64,000 bases of DNA from Sutcliffiella horikoshii (GTDB lineage: Bacteria > Bacillota > Bacilli > Bacillales > Bacillaceae_I): positions 124,001-188,000 of the forward strand of contig NZ_VTEV01000001.1 in the NCBI RefSeq assembly GCF_008180725.1, written 5' to 3'. The notes below the pieces were generated by a model. It was not told where the DNA came from. It saw only the letters and a program-made list of their open reading frames with translations, and made no database searches. Shown here in pieces: positions 1-8,116 of the stretch (the stretch's first letter is position 1; the number at the start of each line of letters is the position of its first letter). The translations under genes and the position numbers were made by a program.

Positions 1-240
1 TATGTATTACCCCCTGCTACTCATAGTTTAATAGGACCTCGCTATGAACAATTAATAGGCATTGAAAAACAAGCTTTCTTTGATGCGGAAAGCGTTTGCG
101 AATGTTTTTCTTTGAGACAATTTTCGAGTTGTTTCTCCCACCGAATAGTCCTTACAATATTATCTTAATACAACATTTCTCATAAGTAAATATCAATAAA
201 GTTATCAAATCACATAAGTTACGCTTATCTTTCATAATAT
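1..240 (-). promoter_or_regulatory. Probable citB (aconitase) promoter and leader; gene itself is left of the window
   Basis: No convincing gene is seen here. On the minus strand a purine-rich ribosome binding site (AGGGGG, about 10-17) sits at the left edge, as if a gene starts just outside the window. At 214-228 there is a perfect ATAA-N7-TTAT dyad, the operator form known for CcpC at B. subtilis citB, followed on the minus strand by further ATAA/TTAT half sites and a TAATAT -10-like hexamer near 160. In B. subtilis citB lies next to, and divergent from, sspO, as here. A weaker CcpA cre-like sequence lies near 85-100. That aconitase lies to the left is inferred from gene order and operator, not seen. 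Confidence 0.55.
214..228. promoter_or_regulatory. CcpC-type operator, ATAA-N7-TTAT
   Basis: The sequence ATAA, seven bases, TTAT is a perfect match to the CcpC dyad described for citrate-cycle genes of B. subtilis. It lies between sspO (plus strand) and the presumed citB start (minus strand, outside the window). Role as a citrate-responsive repressor site is inferred from family knowledge and gene order. Confidence 0.5.
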
Positions 241-297
241 TCCACAAATACATGACGTTCAAACCTCAGGAGAAACTATAAATGGAGGTGAAGTAAA

Positions 298-447
298 GTG
301 GCAAAAAGAAAATCGAACCATGTCATCGAAGGTATGAACAGTGCCAGCGGACAAGGAAAAGGTGCCGGTTACAACGAGGAACTTTCCAATGAGCCTTTGA
401 CAGAAGCACAGAAGCAGAATAATAAAAAACGTAAGAAGAATCAGTAA
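298..447 (+). CDS. sspO: Small acid-soluble spore protein SspO
   Basis: A 49-residue basic protein starting at GTG, with ribosome binding site GGAGGTG nine bases upstream. The N-terminal [12 protein letters not shown], the central GQGKGAGY and the C-terminal NNKKRKKNQ match the SspO (CotK) minor small acid-soluble spore protein of Bacillus. It is expected in the forespore core under sigma G control, although I do not see a clear sigma G promoter. It neighbours the presumed citB and lies upstream of sspP, as in B. subtilis, but here it is separated from sspP by a repeat array and a reverse-strand gene. A terminator follows at 466-498. It is too short for most gene finders. Confidence 0.93.
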   Translation: MAKRKSNHVIEGMNSASGQGKGAGYNEELSNEPLTEAQKQNNKKRKKNQ

Positions 448-465
448 TAGTACTTATTGCTATGA

Positions 466-498
466 AATCAACTCCAATATGGTGGGGTTGATTTTTTT
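466..498 (+). terminator. Rho-independent terminator after sspO
   Basis: AATCAACTCC and GGGGTTGATT form a stem with one G-T pair, followed by a run of seven T. It ends the sspO transcript before the repeat array. Confidence 0.75.
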
Positions 499-562
499 GT
501 ATTTGTTCCTTGCTGATCTCTCTCCGTCAATATGGAGTTAAAGAGTAGTTGCAAAATTCAAA

Positions 563-771
563 TGTCTGAAGTTTTACGATATTTGACCGAAGTTTTCGTA
601 AAAGTGACCGAAGATTCTGCAAAGTTGGCCGAAGTTTTGCCAAAAGTGACCGAACCGAAATTTTAAATGGCCGAACACCAAGTTAAAGTTGTCCTAACTA
701 TCTCTCTAAATTGTCCGAACATGTCTATATTTCGTCGTTTTTTGACCGAAGATAGAACAAAAGTGACCGAA
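563..771. repeat. Non-coding 21-bp periodic array of TGACCGAA (locus A)
   Basis: The 8-mer TGACCGAA or close variants (TGTCTGAA, TGGCCGAA, TGTCCGAA) begins at 563, 584, 605, 626, 647, 668, 690, 712, 743 and 764. Most steps are exactly 21 bp; the rest are 22 or 31. Between copies the sequence is mostly T- and A-rich, often GTTTT plus AAAAG. The same motif at the same period, inverted, is found at 7629-7837. No credible protein is encoded: open frames across it are poor and lack ribosome binding sites. The rest of 448-955 holds only the sspO terminator. Confidence 0.85.
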
Positions 772-955
772 CCATTTTCAACACTAAAAAATGAGGTGTT
801 TTTTCGCCAAAAACCAGCATTTTATCCTCGATTCCTACCAAAAGACCATCAAAGTCTTATCTGTATTAACAAACACTTCAAACCAAAAAACCAACCTAAA
901 ACCCAAACTACCGGTTCCAGGTTGGCCTAAACATAGCCTCAGAAAATACAGCCTT

Positions 956-1222
956 CTACTCCAACGTATTCCCTTCCCCTTGCTGCATCAGACGTTGCAA
1001 ATCCGCCTGAAATTGCATGAGTTGCGGGCGTTGTGTTTCAGATGCCACTTCTAGGGCATTGTTGATTTGTTCCATTGCTTCGTTCACTTCATTCTCTAAT
1101 CGCTTGAAATCGTGCCCGTAATTTGGATCATTTCTGACAATTGCTTCGTATACATCTCTTGCTTGTTCTGTTCCTTGTTGCGCTGCTTGAAAAGCTTGCT
1201 GTTTATCTTTATGATATGGCAT
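956..1222 (-). CDS. Small helical protein of unknown function
   Basis: An 88-residue, Gln/Glu-rich protein with no Cys and no membrane segment; the composition and the ALEVASETQRPQL-type stretches suggest two or three amphipathic helices. The ATG start at 1222 is preceded by AGGAGCGAAAAG, a good ribosome binding site. I do not recognise the family. It lies on the opposite strand between two spore-protein genes (sspO and sspP), so a sporulation role is possible but not shown. Codon use looks ordinary for the window. It is most likely a genuine conserved Bacillaceae hypothetical protein. Confidence 0.7.
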   Translation of the reverse strand: MPYHKDKQQAFQAAQQGTEQARDVYEAIVRNDPNYGHDFKRLENEVNEAMEQINNALEVASETQRPQLMQFQADLQRLMQQGEGNTLE

Positions 1223-1357
1223 ATCTTTTCGCTCCTTTAGGTCAAAGTAAATAATAGCTCTACCTATACTGCCCGAACAAATGAAAAATATACCTCAGGC
1301 AGTGGAGCATAAACCTGTCCATTTTTCAAAAACTATAAGCAAAGGAGGAGATAAACA

Positions 1358-1501
1358 ATGAACAAAAACAGTCATAAAGATATGGTAAGAAACCAGCCTA
1401 AAGATAATCAATCAGGCCAACCTGCACCTTTAAGCGGTTCTCATAAAGTGAAAAACCGTCAGCATACCCGCCAAAAGCATAATTCTAGCCACGATATGTA
1501 A
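1358..1501 (+). CDS. sspP: Small acid-soluble spore protein SspP
   Basis: A 47-residue protein with ATG at 1358 and ribosome binding site AAAGGAGGAG. The motifs [17 protein letters not shown] and [12 protein letters not shown] at the C terminus match SspP (CotL) of Bacillus, which is 48 residues. In B. subtilis sspO and sspP form one operon; here they are 0.9 kb apart and must be transcribed separately. The last 17 bp overlap the 3' end of the convergent selA gene (stop at 1485-1487), so neither gene has room for a terminator between them. Confidence 0.93.
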   Translation: MNKNSHKDMVRNQPKDNQSGQPAPLSGSHKVKNRQHTRQKHNSSHDM

Positions 1502-2882
1502 GCTCTATTTCACGAAAAGCTTTCGCAAGCTTAGGTATTTCCCCTTGTGTGATAGTTCGGAAATCCAGAATTACCTGTTGATCTTGGACACGAACAACTA
1601 CACTTGGGGACCCTTTTCGTAATTCGTCTGCTAGAGCCTGCGCAGAAAGGGCCGCAGCGTTTACCTTAACCGCAATGGATGGCAGTGTCACATCAGGCAT
1701 GGTTCCCCCGCCTACCATTGACACGACATTATAAATATCCCACTTAAATAAATCCAACTCCCTCACGGTATCCAAGAAAATCATGGCTTTTTCGTGAACC
1801 TCTTCTGGCGTGAGAAGCATATCTCTCACAGTAGGTATACTTTCCGCTTTGTTATTAGCGTATGCCTGCATCGTCGCTTCTAAAGCAGCAAAGCTCATTT
1901 TATCCACCCTAAGCACCCGTGCTAATTGATGTCTTTTGAGTTGATCAATCAGTTCTTTCTTGCCAGCAATAATTCCTACTTGAGGGCCGCCTAAAAGCTT
2001 ATCTCCACTAAAGGATACAAGATCGACTCCGGTTTGCACTACCTTTTTCACGACAGGCTCTTCTCCGATTCCCTTAGCCGAAAAATCAAAAAGTACACCG
2101 CTTCCTAAGTCTTCATAGACAATTAAGTCTGCTTGGCTTTGTTTTAAACCGACAAGATCCTCCGTTGAAACAGATTGAGTAAAACCAATTATCTTAAAAT
2201 TGCTTGTATGTACTTTTAATACCATCGCAGTCTCGTCACTCAATGCTTGTTCATAGTCTTTTAAATGGGTTTTATTTGTAGTACCTACCTCTATAAGTTT
2301 GGCGCCACTCTCTTCCATAATGGAACTAATTCGAAAAGACCCTCCTATTTCCACTAGTTGGCCTCTTGAAACAATCACTTCTTTTCCTTTACCAAAAGCA
2401 TTCAGAATTAGAAATACAGCCGCTGCGTTATTGTTCACCACGATCGCCGCTTCTGCACCTGTTACTTCTTTTATTAACTCCTCCACGAGATCGTGCCTAG
2501 AGCCGCGCTTACCAGAATCTATATCATACTCAAGATTGGAATAGTTCTCTGCAACTTCTACCACCCGGTTTATTGCCTCTCTACTTAACCGAGCACGTCC
2601 TAAATTGGTGTGTAGGATGGTACCTGTCGCATTGATAACAGAATGAAGGCTTGGTTTACTCTTTGTTTTCAATATCTCTTCTATTTCATCCCAAATGACA
2701 CGAGTGAGATCTTTATCTATGTGCAGACCATTTTTCACTTTATTTCTTACCAACTCTAATGCCTGTCTGATTACGGAAGTAAGTACGGTTTCATCTAGAT
2801 TGTACTTTTTGCCAAGAAGCACAAATGTATGTTGGTTTTTTAATTCATGAACTGGGGGAATATTACGTAAAATGTCTTTCAT
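1485..2882 (-). CDS. selA: L-seryl-tRNA(Sec) selenium transferase SelA
   Basis: SelA converts seryl-tRNA(Sec) to selenocysteinyl-tRNA(Sec) with selenophosphate as donor, a cytoplasmic pyridoxal-phosphate enzyme. The protein has 465 residues from ATG 2882 (AAGGTG six bases upstream; a GTG at 2891 is possible), the usual family length. It shows the SelA N-terminal region, [15 protein letters not shown] near residue 85, SGKRGSR, and the cofactor-lysine motif [12 protein letters not shown] with Lys at about 295. It belongs to the Sec locus with the SelW-like gene upstream on the same strand (separated by a terminator), selD and selB. Its 3' end overlaps sspP convergently. Confidence 0.96.
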   Translation of the reverse strand: MKDILRNIPPVHELKNQHTFVLLGKKYNLDETVLTSVIRQALELVRNKVKNGLHIDKDLTRVIWDEIEEILKTKSKPSLHSVINATGTILHTNLGRARLSREAINRVVEVAENYSNLEYDIDSGKRGSRHDLVEELIKEVTGAEAAIVVNNNAAAVFLILNAFGKGKEVIVSRGQLVEIGGSFRISSIMEESGAKLIEVGTTNKTHLKDYEQALSDETAMVLKVHTSNFKIIGFTQSVSTEDLVGLKQSQADLIVYEDLGSGVLFDFSAKGIGEEPVVKKVVQTGVDLVSFSGDKLLGGPQVGIIAGKKELIDQLKRHQLARVLRVDKMSFAALEATMQAYANNKAESIPTVRDMLLTPEEVHEKAMIFLDTVRELDLFKWDIYNVVSMVGGGTMPDVTLPSIAVKVNAAALSAQALADELRKGSPSVVVRVQDQQVILDFRTITQGEIPKLAKAFREIELTYRG

Positions 2883-2935
2883 ATTCTTCACCTTTTCCGT
2901 TGGATCATTTTACTATTATACCGTAAGGAAAACAT

Positions 2936-2962
2936 AAAAGAGAAGGGTCGCCCCTTCCCTCT
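2936..2962 (-). terminator. Terminator after the SelW-like gene
   Basis: On the minus strand GAAGGG and CCCTTC form a stem around GCGA, followed by TCTTTT. It lies between the SelW-like gene and selA and would reduce read-through into selA. Confidence 0.6.
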
Positions 2963-3201
2963 TACTTGTTTTCCAATTGTGCAATAATGTCTTCCGCTTT
3001 CGGGAACACACCTGTTTCTTTTTTTGAATAAATGTTTTCTCCATTTACCGATACTTCAAATTTTCCACCAGAGCTAGGAATTAGTTCCATGGACGAGATG
3101 TCAGTTCGGAAATGAGTGAATAGTGATTCCGCGAAACTCGCGGCTTTTGGCGCGTAGTTTCACTGCATGCAAAATTCGATTGATACCTTGAAATTGCTCA
3201 T
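2962..3201 (-). CDS. SelW-like selenoprotein (Rdx family) with in-frame UGA
   Basis: Reading from ATG 3201 (ribosome binding site AGGAGG seven bases upstream) gives a 79-residue protein if the in-frame TGA at 3160-3162 is read as selenocysteine at position 14. The motif is then F-C-M-Q-U, the CxxU redox motif of the SelW/SelT/SelH family, followed by NYAPKA and the C-terminal GxFP motif (TGVFPKAED) typical of SelW-like proteins. The reading frame stays open on both sides of the TGA and carries family signature on both sides. A hairpin suitable as a bacterial SECIS starts at the UGA (3134-3160). These proteins are small thioredoxin-fold redox proteins. Standard gene callers would miss it. Confidence 0.9.
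3134..3160 (-). promoter_or_regulatory. Candidate bacterial SECIS hairpin in the SelW-like gene
   Basis: Directly after the UGA the minus strand can pair AAACT with AGTTT and CGCG with CGCG, with one bulged A and an eight-base loop. A stem-loop beginning at or just after the UGA is what SelB needs in bacterial mRNAs. SelB binding is inferred. Confidence 0.65.
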
Positions 3202-3266
3202 GATTATTCCTCCTATGCAAGTTTTCACTACGATGACCAAGATATTCCTTCTCAGTCACTAGTACT

Positions 3267-3295
3267 ATCATAGTACAACTACTATCTTTTCGCAA
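3267..3295 (-). promoter_or_regulatory. Sigma-A-type promoter for the SelW-like gene
   Basis: Minus-strand TTGCGA (3290-3295), a 17-bp spacer and TATGAT (3267-3272) precede the SelW-like gene start at 3201. The 166-bp divergent region to selD shows no clear matching promoter for selD. Confidence 0.5.
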
Positions 3296-3367
3296 AATTC
3301 AAATCTTTATCACTGGATAAGTGTTAAAAGTAAGAATATACTTTAATATAGACAGGAGGTGGGTTTT

Positions 3368-4432
3368 ATGACTGAACACGAAAAAGTCCGTTTAACATCA
3401 CTATCGACTAAAGCTGGCTGAGGATGCAAACTTGGTCCTAGTGACCTCGCGCAAGTTTTGCGTGACTTACCTGCAAATAACCACGATCCTAATTTATTGG
3501 TAGGCTATAACACTTCTGATGATGCCGGCGTTTATAAAATTACCGACGATATAGCCATGATACAAACGCTCGATTATTTCACACCGGTTGTGGATGACCC
3601 TTACATGTTTGGACAAATTGCTGCTGCCAACGCATTGAGTGATGTTTATGCGATGGGAGGTACTCCAAAAACAGCTCTAAATATTGTCGGATATCCCATT
3701 AAGAAATTGGGTCCAGATATTCTACACGCCATCCTTTCAGGTGCATTGGACAAAGTGAAGGAAGCTGGTGCAGTCATTGTTGGCGGTCATTCCATTGACG
3801 ATCAGGAACCAAAATTCGGCTTATCCGTTACAGGTTTTGCCCATCCAGAACAGATATGGAAAAATACCGGTGCCCGTCCAGGAGATGCACTAGTATTGAC
3901 AAAGCCAATCGGAGTAGGCATTCTTACTACCGCTATCAAAAGGGAAAAAGCAACTGATGCACAAATTAGACTTGTGACAGAAACAATGGCGTCCCTAAAC
4001 AAACATGCTGCTGAAACTTTGAAAGAATTCAGCCCGAATGCTGTGACAGATGTAACAGGCTTCGGCCTTCTAGGTCATGCGAGTGAAATTGCTCGTGGAA
4101 GCGGCGTAAGCTTACATATCGACCTGAAAAAGGTGCCTGTGTTGACTGGGACATATGAGTTGGCGGAAGACGGTGTCATTCCAGGAGGTTCTAAATCCAA
4201 TCATCAATGGCTAAATAGCGATGTCCACTACCATAATTCCGTCACTCTACATGAGCAACTTGTATTGTGTGACGCCATAACATCAGGAGGCTTACTTGTA
4301 AGCATGCCGGTATCTGAAGCGCATCAATATGTTAATATGCTGAAGGAGAAGAATGTGTTTGCTTCAATTATCGGATCTGTTTCAGAAAAATGTGAAAAAT
4401 GTATGTATGTAAACAAAAACGGAGCTAACTGA
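3368..4432 (+). CDS. selD: Selenide, water dikinase SelD, itself a selenoprotein
   Basis: SelD makes selenophosphate from selenide and ATP. From ATG 3368 (AGGAGGTGGG upstream) the frame meets a TGA at codon 18 (3419-3421), then continues open to 4432: 354 residues, normal for SelD. The TGA falls exactly at the catalytic Cys/Sec of the conserved (C/U)GCK motif, giving G-U-G-C-K, so it is read as selenocysteine, not a stop. Downstream are GYNTSDDAGVYK, the long DYFTPVVDDPYMFGQIAAANALSD-type region and VTDVTGFGLLGH, all SelD signatures. A SECIS-like hairpin follows the UGA. If annotated without recoding it would start at an internal TTG (3458) and lose the active site. Confidence 0.95.
3426..3461 (+). 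promoter_or_regulatory. Candidate bacterial SECIS hairpin in selD
   Basis: GCAAACTTG (3426-3434) pairs with CAAGTTTTGC (3452-3461) with one bulged T. An alternative apical helix GGTC/GACC closes the loop CTAGT at 3438-3442, about 17 bases after the UGA, the spacing seen in bacterial SECIS elements. Function is inferred from structure and position. Confidence 0.6.
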
Positions 4433-4454
4433 ACTCTTCAGTAGCTCCGTTTTA
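4416..4454. terminator. Bidirectional terminator between selD and selB
   Basis: AAAACGGAGCTA and TAGCTCCGTTTT flank a short loop, with T runs on both strands. It overlaps the last codons of selD and directly abuts the selB stop at 4455, so it serves both convergent genes. Confidence 0.9.
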
Positions 4455-6344
4455 TTATATCCAATACCGAACAGAGTCCTCTCTTTTCGTGATCTGTAAC
4501 GTATCTAATAACTCCATAAAAGGTATTAAGTATTTGCGCGACAACCCGAGTCTCTCTTTTACACCGCTCAGCTCTAATTTTTCAGGATATATCTTCTTTA
4601 ATTCTCTTATGGAATTGTCTACATGTTTCACACTAACTAAATACTTGTCATCCAACGCATACATTCTCTTCTGCTTGATTAAATAGTGTTGGAGTTCACG
4701 TAGTTCTTTTTCAGGAAGCCCAGCATCTCGTCCATATTCCGAATATGGCTGAGGACTAAGGCCGCCTTCTTCCAAACGCGACACAACCTGTTCCATCCTT
4801 TTCTTCCAAGAAGGCGGAAAGTGAGGATTAAAGTCCGCATCAAACAACAAACTTTCGTGTCGCATAATCTTTCCTTCATCTTGAAGCGATTTAAGAGCAA
4901 ATTCTACTAGATTTCTGGGTATAGAATTTGAAAAGTGGGAAAGTATTTCCGCTTTTGCCACACCTGCTTTTAAAGGATTGTGTTTATGAAAATCATGAAT
5001 ATAGTTTAATACTTGTTGTAAAGTGGCTTTTACATCTTCTAGACCTGAAAAGAAATGATCTGTGATTTGGATCAGTTTTCCAGCTTCTAATAACGAGTCT
5101 AACTCCTTTTGGCTTAAGCCGGTTTCTTTTTGTAGTTCATTCATTTCTAACAGCTTCCTATTAATTAGGACTTGGTAAACTCTTTCTTCTGGGCTTCCTT
5201 CTTTCACTTTTTGAAGTGTTTGTATCGTGTTTTGGCCAAATTTATATTTAGAGCCTTTTGCTTGAATAACCCAACCACCGCCGACTGTTTCAACTGGAGT
5301 CGGTCTTCTTATAATTAACTTGTCTCCTCTTTTTGCCGTTATTTTTTCATCTAATCGCAACTGACACAATACTTCTTCACCTGAGTCATTAATCTCATTG
5401 CGATCAAAAAATATGATTTTCCCCATTACTTCGGCAGTTCCAATATGTACTTTCACAATACTTCTTTGCTTGATTGGGTATTGAAGCTTTTTGATGAATT
5501 TCAAACTAACATCGATGACATCTGTTGGTTCATATGTTTGAGAATGGACAAGCACATCTCCGCGATTAATATCTTCAGCACTTATATTAGGAAGGTTCAC
5601 TGCAACTCGCTGACCCGCCATTGCTTTTTCCACCATTTTACTGTGCACTTGCAACTGCCTTGCTTTTACAGGTACTCCTGAAGGAAGAATTTGAAGCTCG
5701 TCATCTGTGCGTATCAACCCTTCCATAATCGTTCCCCGGACAACCGTCCCTTGTCCTTTAATGGAAAATACCTGATCGATTGGCAAGCGGAACTCTCCAC
5801 TTTCCTGCTTGACTGTTATGTTGTTTACTTGATCTAATATTGTTGCCTTCAACTCATCAATACCTATATTTTTAGTACTATCTATAAAGACAACTGGCGC
5901 ATGTTGAAAGACGGAACCTTCTAACTCATCCATTATTTCTTCTTTAACAAGCTCCAGAAATTCTTCTTCCACTTTATCTTTTTTGGTAATAGCTATAATT
6001 CCTTTCTGAATTTGCAGGAATTTAACAATTTCCAGATGTTCTCTTGTTTGTGGCATAACTCCTTCGTCTGCAGCAACAACCAATATGACCAGGTCAATTC
6101 CAGAAACCCCTGCAATCATCTGGCGGATGAATCGTTCATGCCCTGGTACATCAATAATAGATAAAAGGGAGCCATCAGCCATCTTTAGAGGCGCATACCC
6201 GAGCTCAATGGATATCTGCCTCTCCTTCTCTTCTTTGAGTCTATCAGTATCCACTCCAGTCAGAGCTTTCGTCAGCGTAGTCTTGCCGTGATCAATATGC
6301 CCTGCCATCCCAATTGTATAGTGCTTATCAGTCAAACCCCTCAC
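4455..6344 (-). CDS. selB: Selenocysteine-specific elongation factor SelB
   Basis: SelB is the GTPase that carries Sec-tRNA to the ribosome and binds the SECIS hairpin with its C terminus. The protein has 629 residues, normal length. The GTPase domain shows GHIDHGKTT (15-23), DVPGHERF and TKKDKV; EF-Tu-like domains follow ([21 protein letters not shown]), then winged-helix repeats to the C terminus. The GTG start at 6344 has AATAGGTGAGG upstream and overlaps the end of the preceding GerPA-like gene by 17 bp, suggesting translational coupling. With selA, selD and selC it completes the Sec pathway in this window. Confidence 0.96.
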   Translation of the reverse strand: MRGLTDKHYTIGMAGHIDHGKTTLTKALTGVDTDRLKEEKERQISIELGYAPLKMADGSLLSIIDVPGHERFIRQMIAGVSGIDLVILVVAADEGVMPQTREHLEIVKFLQIQKGIIAITKKDKVEEEFLELVKEEIMDELEGSVFQHAPVVFIDSTKNIGIDELKATILDQVNNITVKQESGEFRLPIDQVFSIKGQGTVVRGTIMEGLIRTDDELQILPSGVPVKARQLQVHSKMVEKAMAGQRVAVNLPNISAEDINRGDVLVHSQTYEPTDVIDVSLKFIKKLQYPIKQRSIVKVHIGTAEVMGKIIFFDRNEINDSGEEVLCQLRLDEKITAKRGDKLIIRRPTPVETVGGGWVIQAKGSKYKFGQNTIQTLQKVKEGSPEERVYQVLINRKLLEMNELQKETGLSQKELDSLLEAGKLIQITDHFFSGLEDVKATLQQVLNYIHDFHKHNPLKAGVAKAEILSHFSNSIPRNLVEFALKSLQDEGKIMRHESLLFDADFNPHFPPSWKKRMEQVVSRLEEGGLSPQPYSEYGRDAGLPEKELRELQHYLIKQKRMYALDDKYLVSVKHVDNSIRELKKIYPEKLELSGVKERLGLSRKYLIPFMELLDTLQITKREDSVRYWI

Positions 6345-6555
6345 CTATTTCATCATTTATTTCTACGTTTTTCTTTCCACACACATTAACAACACTTATC
6401 TTAGTAAAAGTTTTGATGCATTGTCCAAGATTTCCTGATCCCGATCCTGTCACACCGGTTTCCTCCGCTATTGGACAAGCTTTAAAGATATTGCCAAAGT
6501 TTACAACTCCACCGTTTACATTCTTTATCACTACTTTATTAATAAAACAACCCAT
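6328..6555 (-). CDS. GerPA/GerPF-type spore germination protein
   Basis: A 75-residue protein whose NVNGGVVNFGNIFKACPIAEETGVTGSGSGNLG region matches the GerPA/GerPF family, small proteins of the spore coat that help germinants reach their receptors. The N terminus differs from the usual MP-(A/S)-IVG form, and it has four Cys residues, which is unusual for the family. It lies alone rather than in a gerPABCDEF operon, and its 3' end overlaps the selB start by 17 bp, so selB may be partly co-expressed with it. Start ATG 6555 follows AAAAAGGGGTGGCG. Confidence 0.75.
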   Translation of the reverse strand: MGCFINKVVIKNVNGGVVNFGNIFKACPIAEETGVTGSGSGNLGQCIKTFTKISVVNVCGKKNVEINDEIGEGFD

Positions 6556-6615
6556 CTACGCCACCCCTTTTTGATAGCGTATGACAGCATGTTTATGCTT
6601 GTATAGGTGGACGTC

Positions 6616-7107
6616 CTATTTTTTATAGTGTTGTTTCAAGTATTGTTGCCACTCTTCTTCCGTCCAGGATGTATGCTTTTTTTCTTGTAAAAAGCCTTTT
6701 TTCCATTGTCTTTTGATGTTTGCTACCTCATTCGCCTGGATGCTGCTTTGATTGAGCGCTTTCGCACGGATATCGTCCCAGTCAGGTTTTCGATCTTCCG
6801 GTGGACGTGAAAGAAACGGATCAAAGATAAGCTTCATGGCCAAAAGTAATAACATGAGACAAAGGATTATCTTTACAAAAGTATGTATTGGGATAAATAG
6901 GACTATTAGAGCGCACAAAACAAAAATCATCCAGATCTTCCGGCTCAAATTCTTCATTATCTTCCTATTCACTTGATTCCTGTTCTGCACTTGAGTATCG
7001 TATTTATTTTCTATTTCACAATCCACACAATACACTTCAATTTCTTGAGAGGCCCTATGATAACGTTCAACTAGAGCCTTTTTATGCTTTGTACAATATA
7101 AGTCCAA
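6616..7107 (-). CDS. Membrane protein with N-terminal Cys/His motif, unknown function
   Basis: A 163-residue protein starting at TTG 7107 (GGAGGAACAAT upstream). The N terminus has CTKH and CVDC, possibly a small zinc-binding ribbon. Residues about 58-92 form two close hydrophobic segments, and the C-terminal third is charged and helical (SWTEEEWQQYLKQHYKK). I do not recognise the family. It lies upstream of the GerPA-like gene on the same strand with a 60-bp gap. Topology suggests cytoplasmic N and C termini; any regulatory role is speculation. Confidence 0.75.
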   Translation of the reverse strand: MDLYCTKHKKALVERYHRASQEIEVYCVDCEIENKYDTQVQNRNQVNRKIMKNLSRKIWMIFVLCALIVLFIPIHTFVKIILCLMLLLLAMKLIFDPFLSRPPEDRKPDWDDIRAKALNQSSIQANEVANIKRQWKKGFLQEKKHTSWTEEEWQQYLKQHYKK

Positions 7108-7189
7108 ATTGTTCCTCCATTAAAACCGTCTTTAATTTTAATTATACCAATCAATTTTGAAAACTTGAAATGAAACTGGGCTAAATCGC

Positions 7190-7217
7190 AAAAGAAGCGT
7201 CCCAATAGTAGGTACGC
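7190..7217 (-). terminator. Terminator after the small gene at 7271-7420
   Basis: Minus-strand AGAAGCGT and ACGCTTCT form a stem around a 13-base loop, followed by TTTTG. Confidence 0.65.
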
Positions 7218-7270
7218 TTCTCCCTTCTTGCTTTTCCATTATGTAGGATTGCAAGATACTTATTTCGATG

Positions 7271-7420
7271 TTAGAAATTTAGTTTTACTGGATTTACTAA
7301 AGCAGGCAAAGTTTCTGTCGAATCAGAAACATTCACTTCAATCACTTTGAAATCTGTAGAATAAGTCTCTACTTTGTAGTCTGTAAATACCATTTGATCT
7401 TTTAAAATTAATTCCTTCAT
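7271..7420 (-). CDS. Small protein of unknown function, 49 residues
   Basis: ATG 7420 is preceded by AAAGGAAG, and the frame runs 49 codons to TAA at 7271. The protein (beginning MKELILKDQMVF, ending NPVKLNF) has no Cys, no membrane segment and a beta-rich look. A terminator follows, which supports a real transcription unit. No family is recognised. A longer antisense-frame candidate overlapping it (7338-7577) lacks these signals. Confidence 0.6.
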   Translation of the reverse strand: MKELILKDQMVFTDYKVETYSTDFKVIEVNVSDSTETLPALVNPVKLNF

Positions 7421-7628
7421 TTGTCATTCTTCCTTTCAAAATTTTTATCACACAATGGAAAGTATATGCGCCTTGTAAAAAAATGTGACAGGGAAGTGTG
7501 AAAATAGGTTTGGGCGGGTTTAAAGTCGAGGATACCGAAGAAAGGGGTTGGCTCCAAATGGTATGAAAATGGACCAAAAAAGGGCTTTTTTAATGCAAAT
7601 ATCCCTGTTTTCTGTTGTGAATTTTTGG

Positions 7629-7837
7629 TTCGGTCACTTTTTTCATTAGTTCGGTCAATTTTGGTACCTTAGAGTGGTTGGTTCGGACAAATCCATGCCC
7701 TTGTTCGGTCAGAAAATCGTCGCCTTCGGTCATTTGAAAATTTCGTTCGGTCAAATTCATGAAATCTCCGGTCAATTTCTAAAAAACTTCGGTCAACTTT
7801 CCAAAAACTTCGGTCAAAATTGTAAAATCTTCGGACA
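7629..7837. repeat. Non-coding 21-bp periodic array of TTCGGTCA (locus B)
   Basis: TTCGGTCA or variants (TTCGGACA, TCCGGTCA) begins at 7629, 7650, 7682, 7704, 7725, 7746, 7767, 7788, 7809 and 7830; seven of nine steps are exactly 21 bp. It is the reverse complement of the TGACCGAA motif at 563-771, ten copies in each locus. Because 21 is a multiple of three, some frames give heptad-like peptides with FGQ or FDR every seven residues, but they lack starts, ribosome binding sites and plausible composition. The surrounding 7421-7945 holds no other gene. Confidence 0.85.
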
Positions 7838-7945
7838 TTTGCATATCTCATCCCCCAAAATAGTAAAGTCATTTTTTATAGGGTTGTTTCATTGACAATA
7901 GAGCATAAGTTAAATATTAAACAAATGTATCTAAGGGGGAGTTCA

Positions 7946-8116
7946 TTGGAGACTTTCGGGCGAGGTTGTTTATATATCATCATTGGAATCGGAGTATTAC
8001 TGCTTTTAGCTATTGTGACACAGAGTCACATCAATATTCCTTTCATTATCGCAATCCCTCTGGTTATACTGGCTTTTTATATCGCAAAAAAGAGAACAGA
8101 CGAGAAAAACAGATAA
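7946..8116 (+). CDS. Small two-helix membrane protein, unknown function
   Basis: From TTG 7946, five bases after AAGGGGGAG, a 56-residue protein is encoded with two hydrophobic segments (about residues 8-25 and 31-46) and a basic C terminus KKRTDEKNR. A longer frame from 7892 lacks a ribosome binding site. It is followed by a strong terminator. No family is recognised; small hydrophobic proteins of this kind are common in Bacillaceae. Confidence 0.65.
   Translation: METFGRGCLYIIIGIGVLLLLAIVTQSHINIPFIIAIPLVILAFYIAKKRTDEKNR

Noticed and set aside
85-100. CcpA cre site near the presumed citB leader
   Set aside because: Only about 10 of 14 positions fit the cre consensus; mentioned as weak only.
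667-1054. Two plus-strand frames of 87 codons
   Set aside because: They run through the repeat array or antisense to the 956-1222 gene and have no ribosome binding sites.
3101-3295. 64-codon minus-strand frame over the SelW-like gene
   Set aside because: It is in another frame, lacks a ribosome binding site and crosses the promoter of the SelW-like gene.
3458-4432. selD as a shorter gene starting at TTG 3458
   Set aside because: It would remove the catalytic motif and most of the N-terminal glycine-rich part; the upstream frame has ATG, strong ribosome binding site and family sequence around a UGA.
7669-7895. Repeat protein encoded by the 21-bp array
   Set aside because: Open frames exist in both directions because 21 is divisible by three, but they have no ribosome binding sites and unnatural composition; the same motif at 563-771 shifts phase by 1 bp, breaking such frames.
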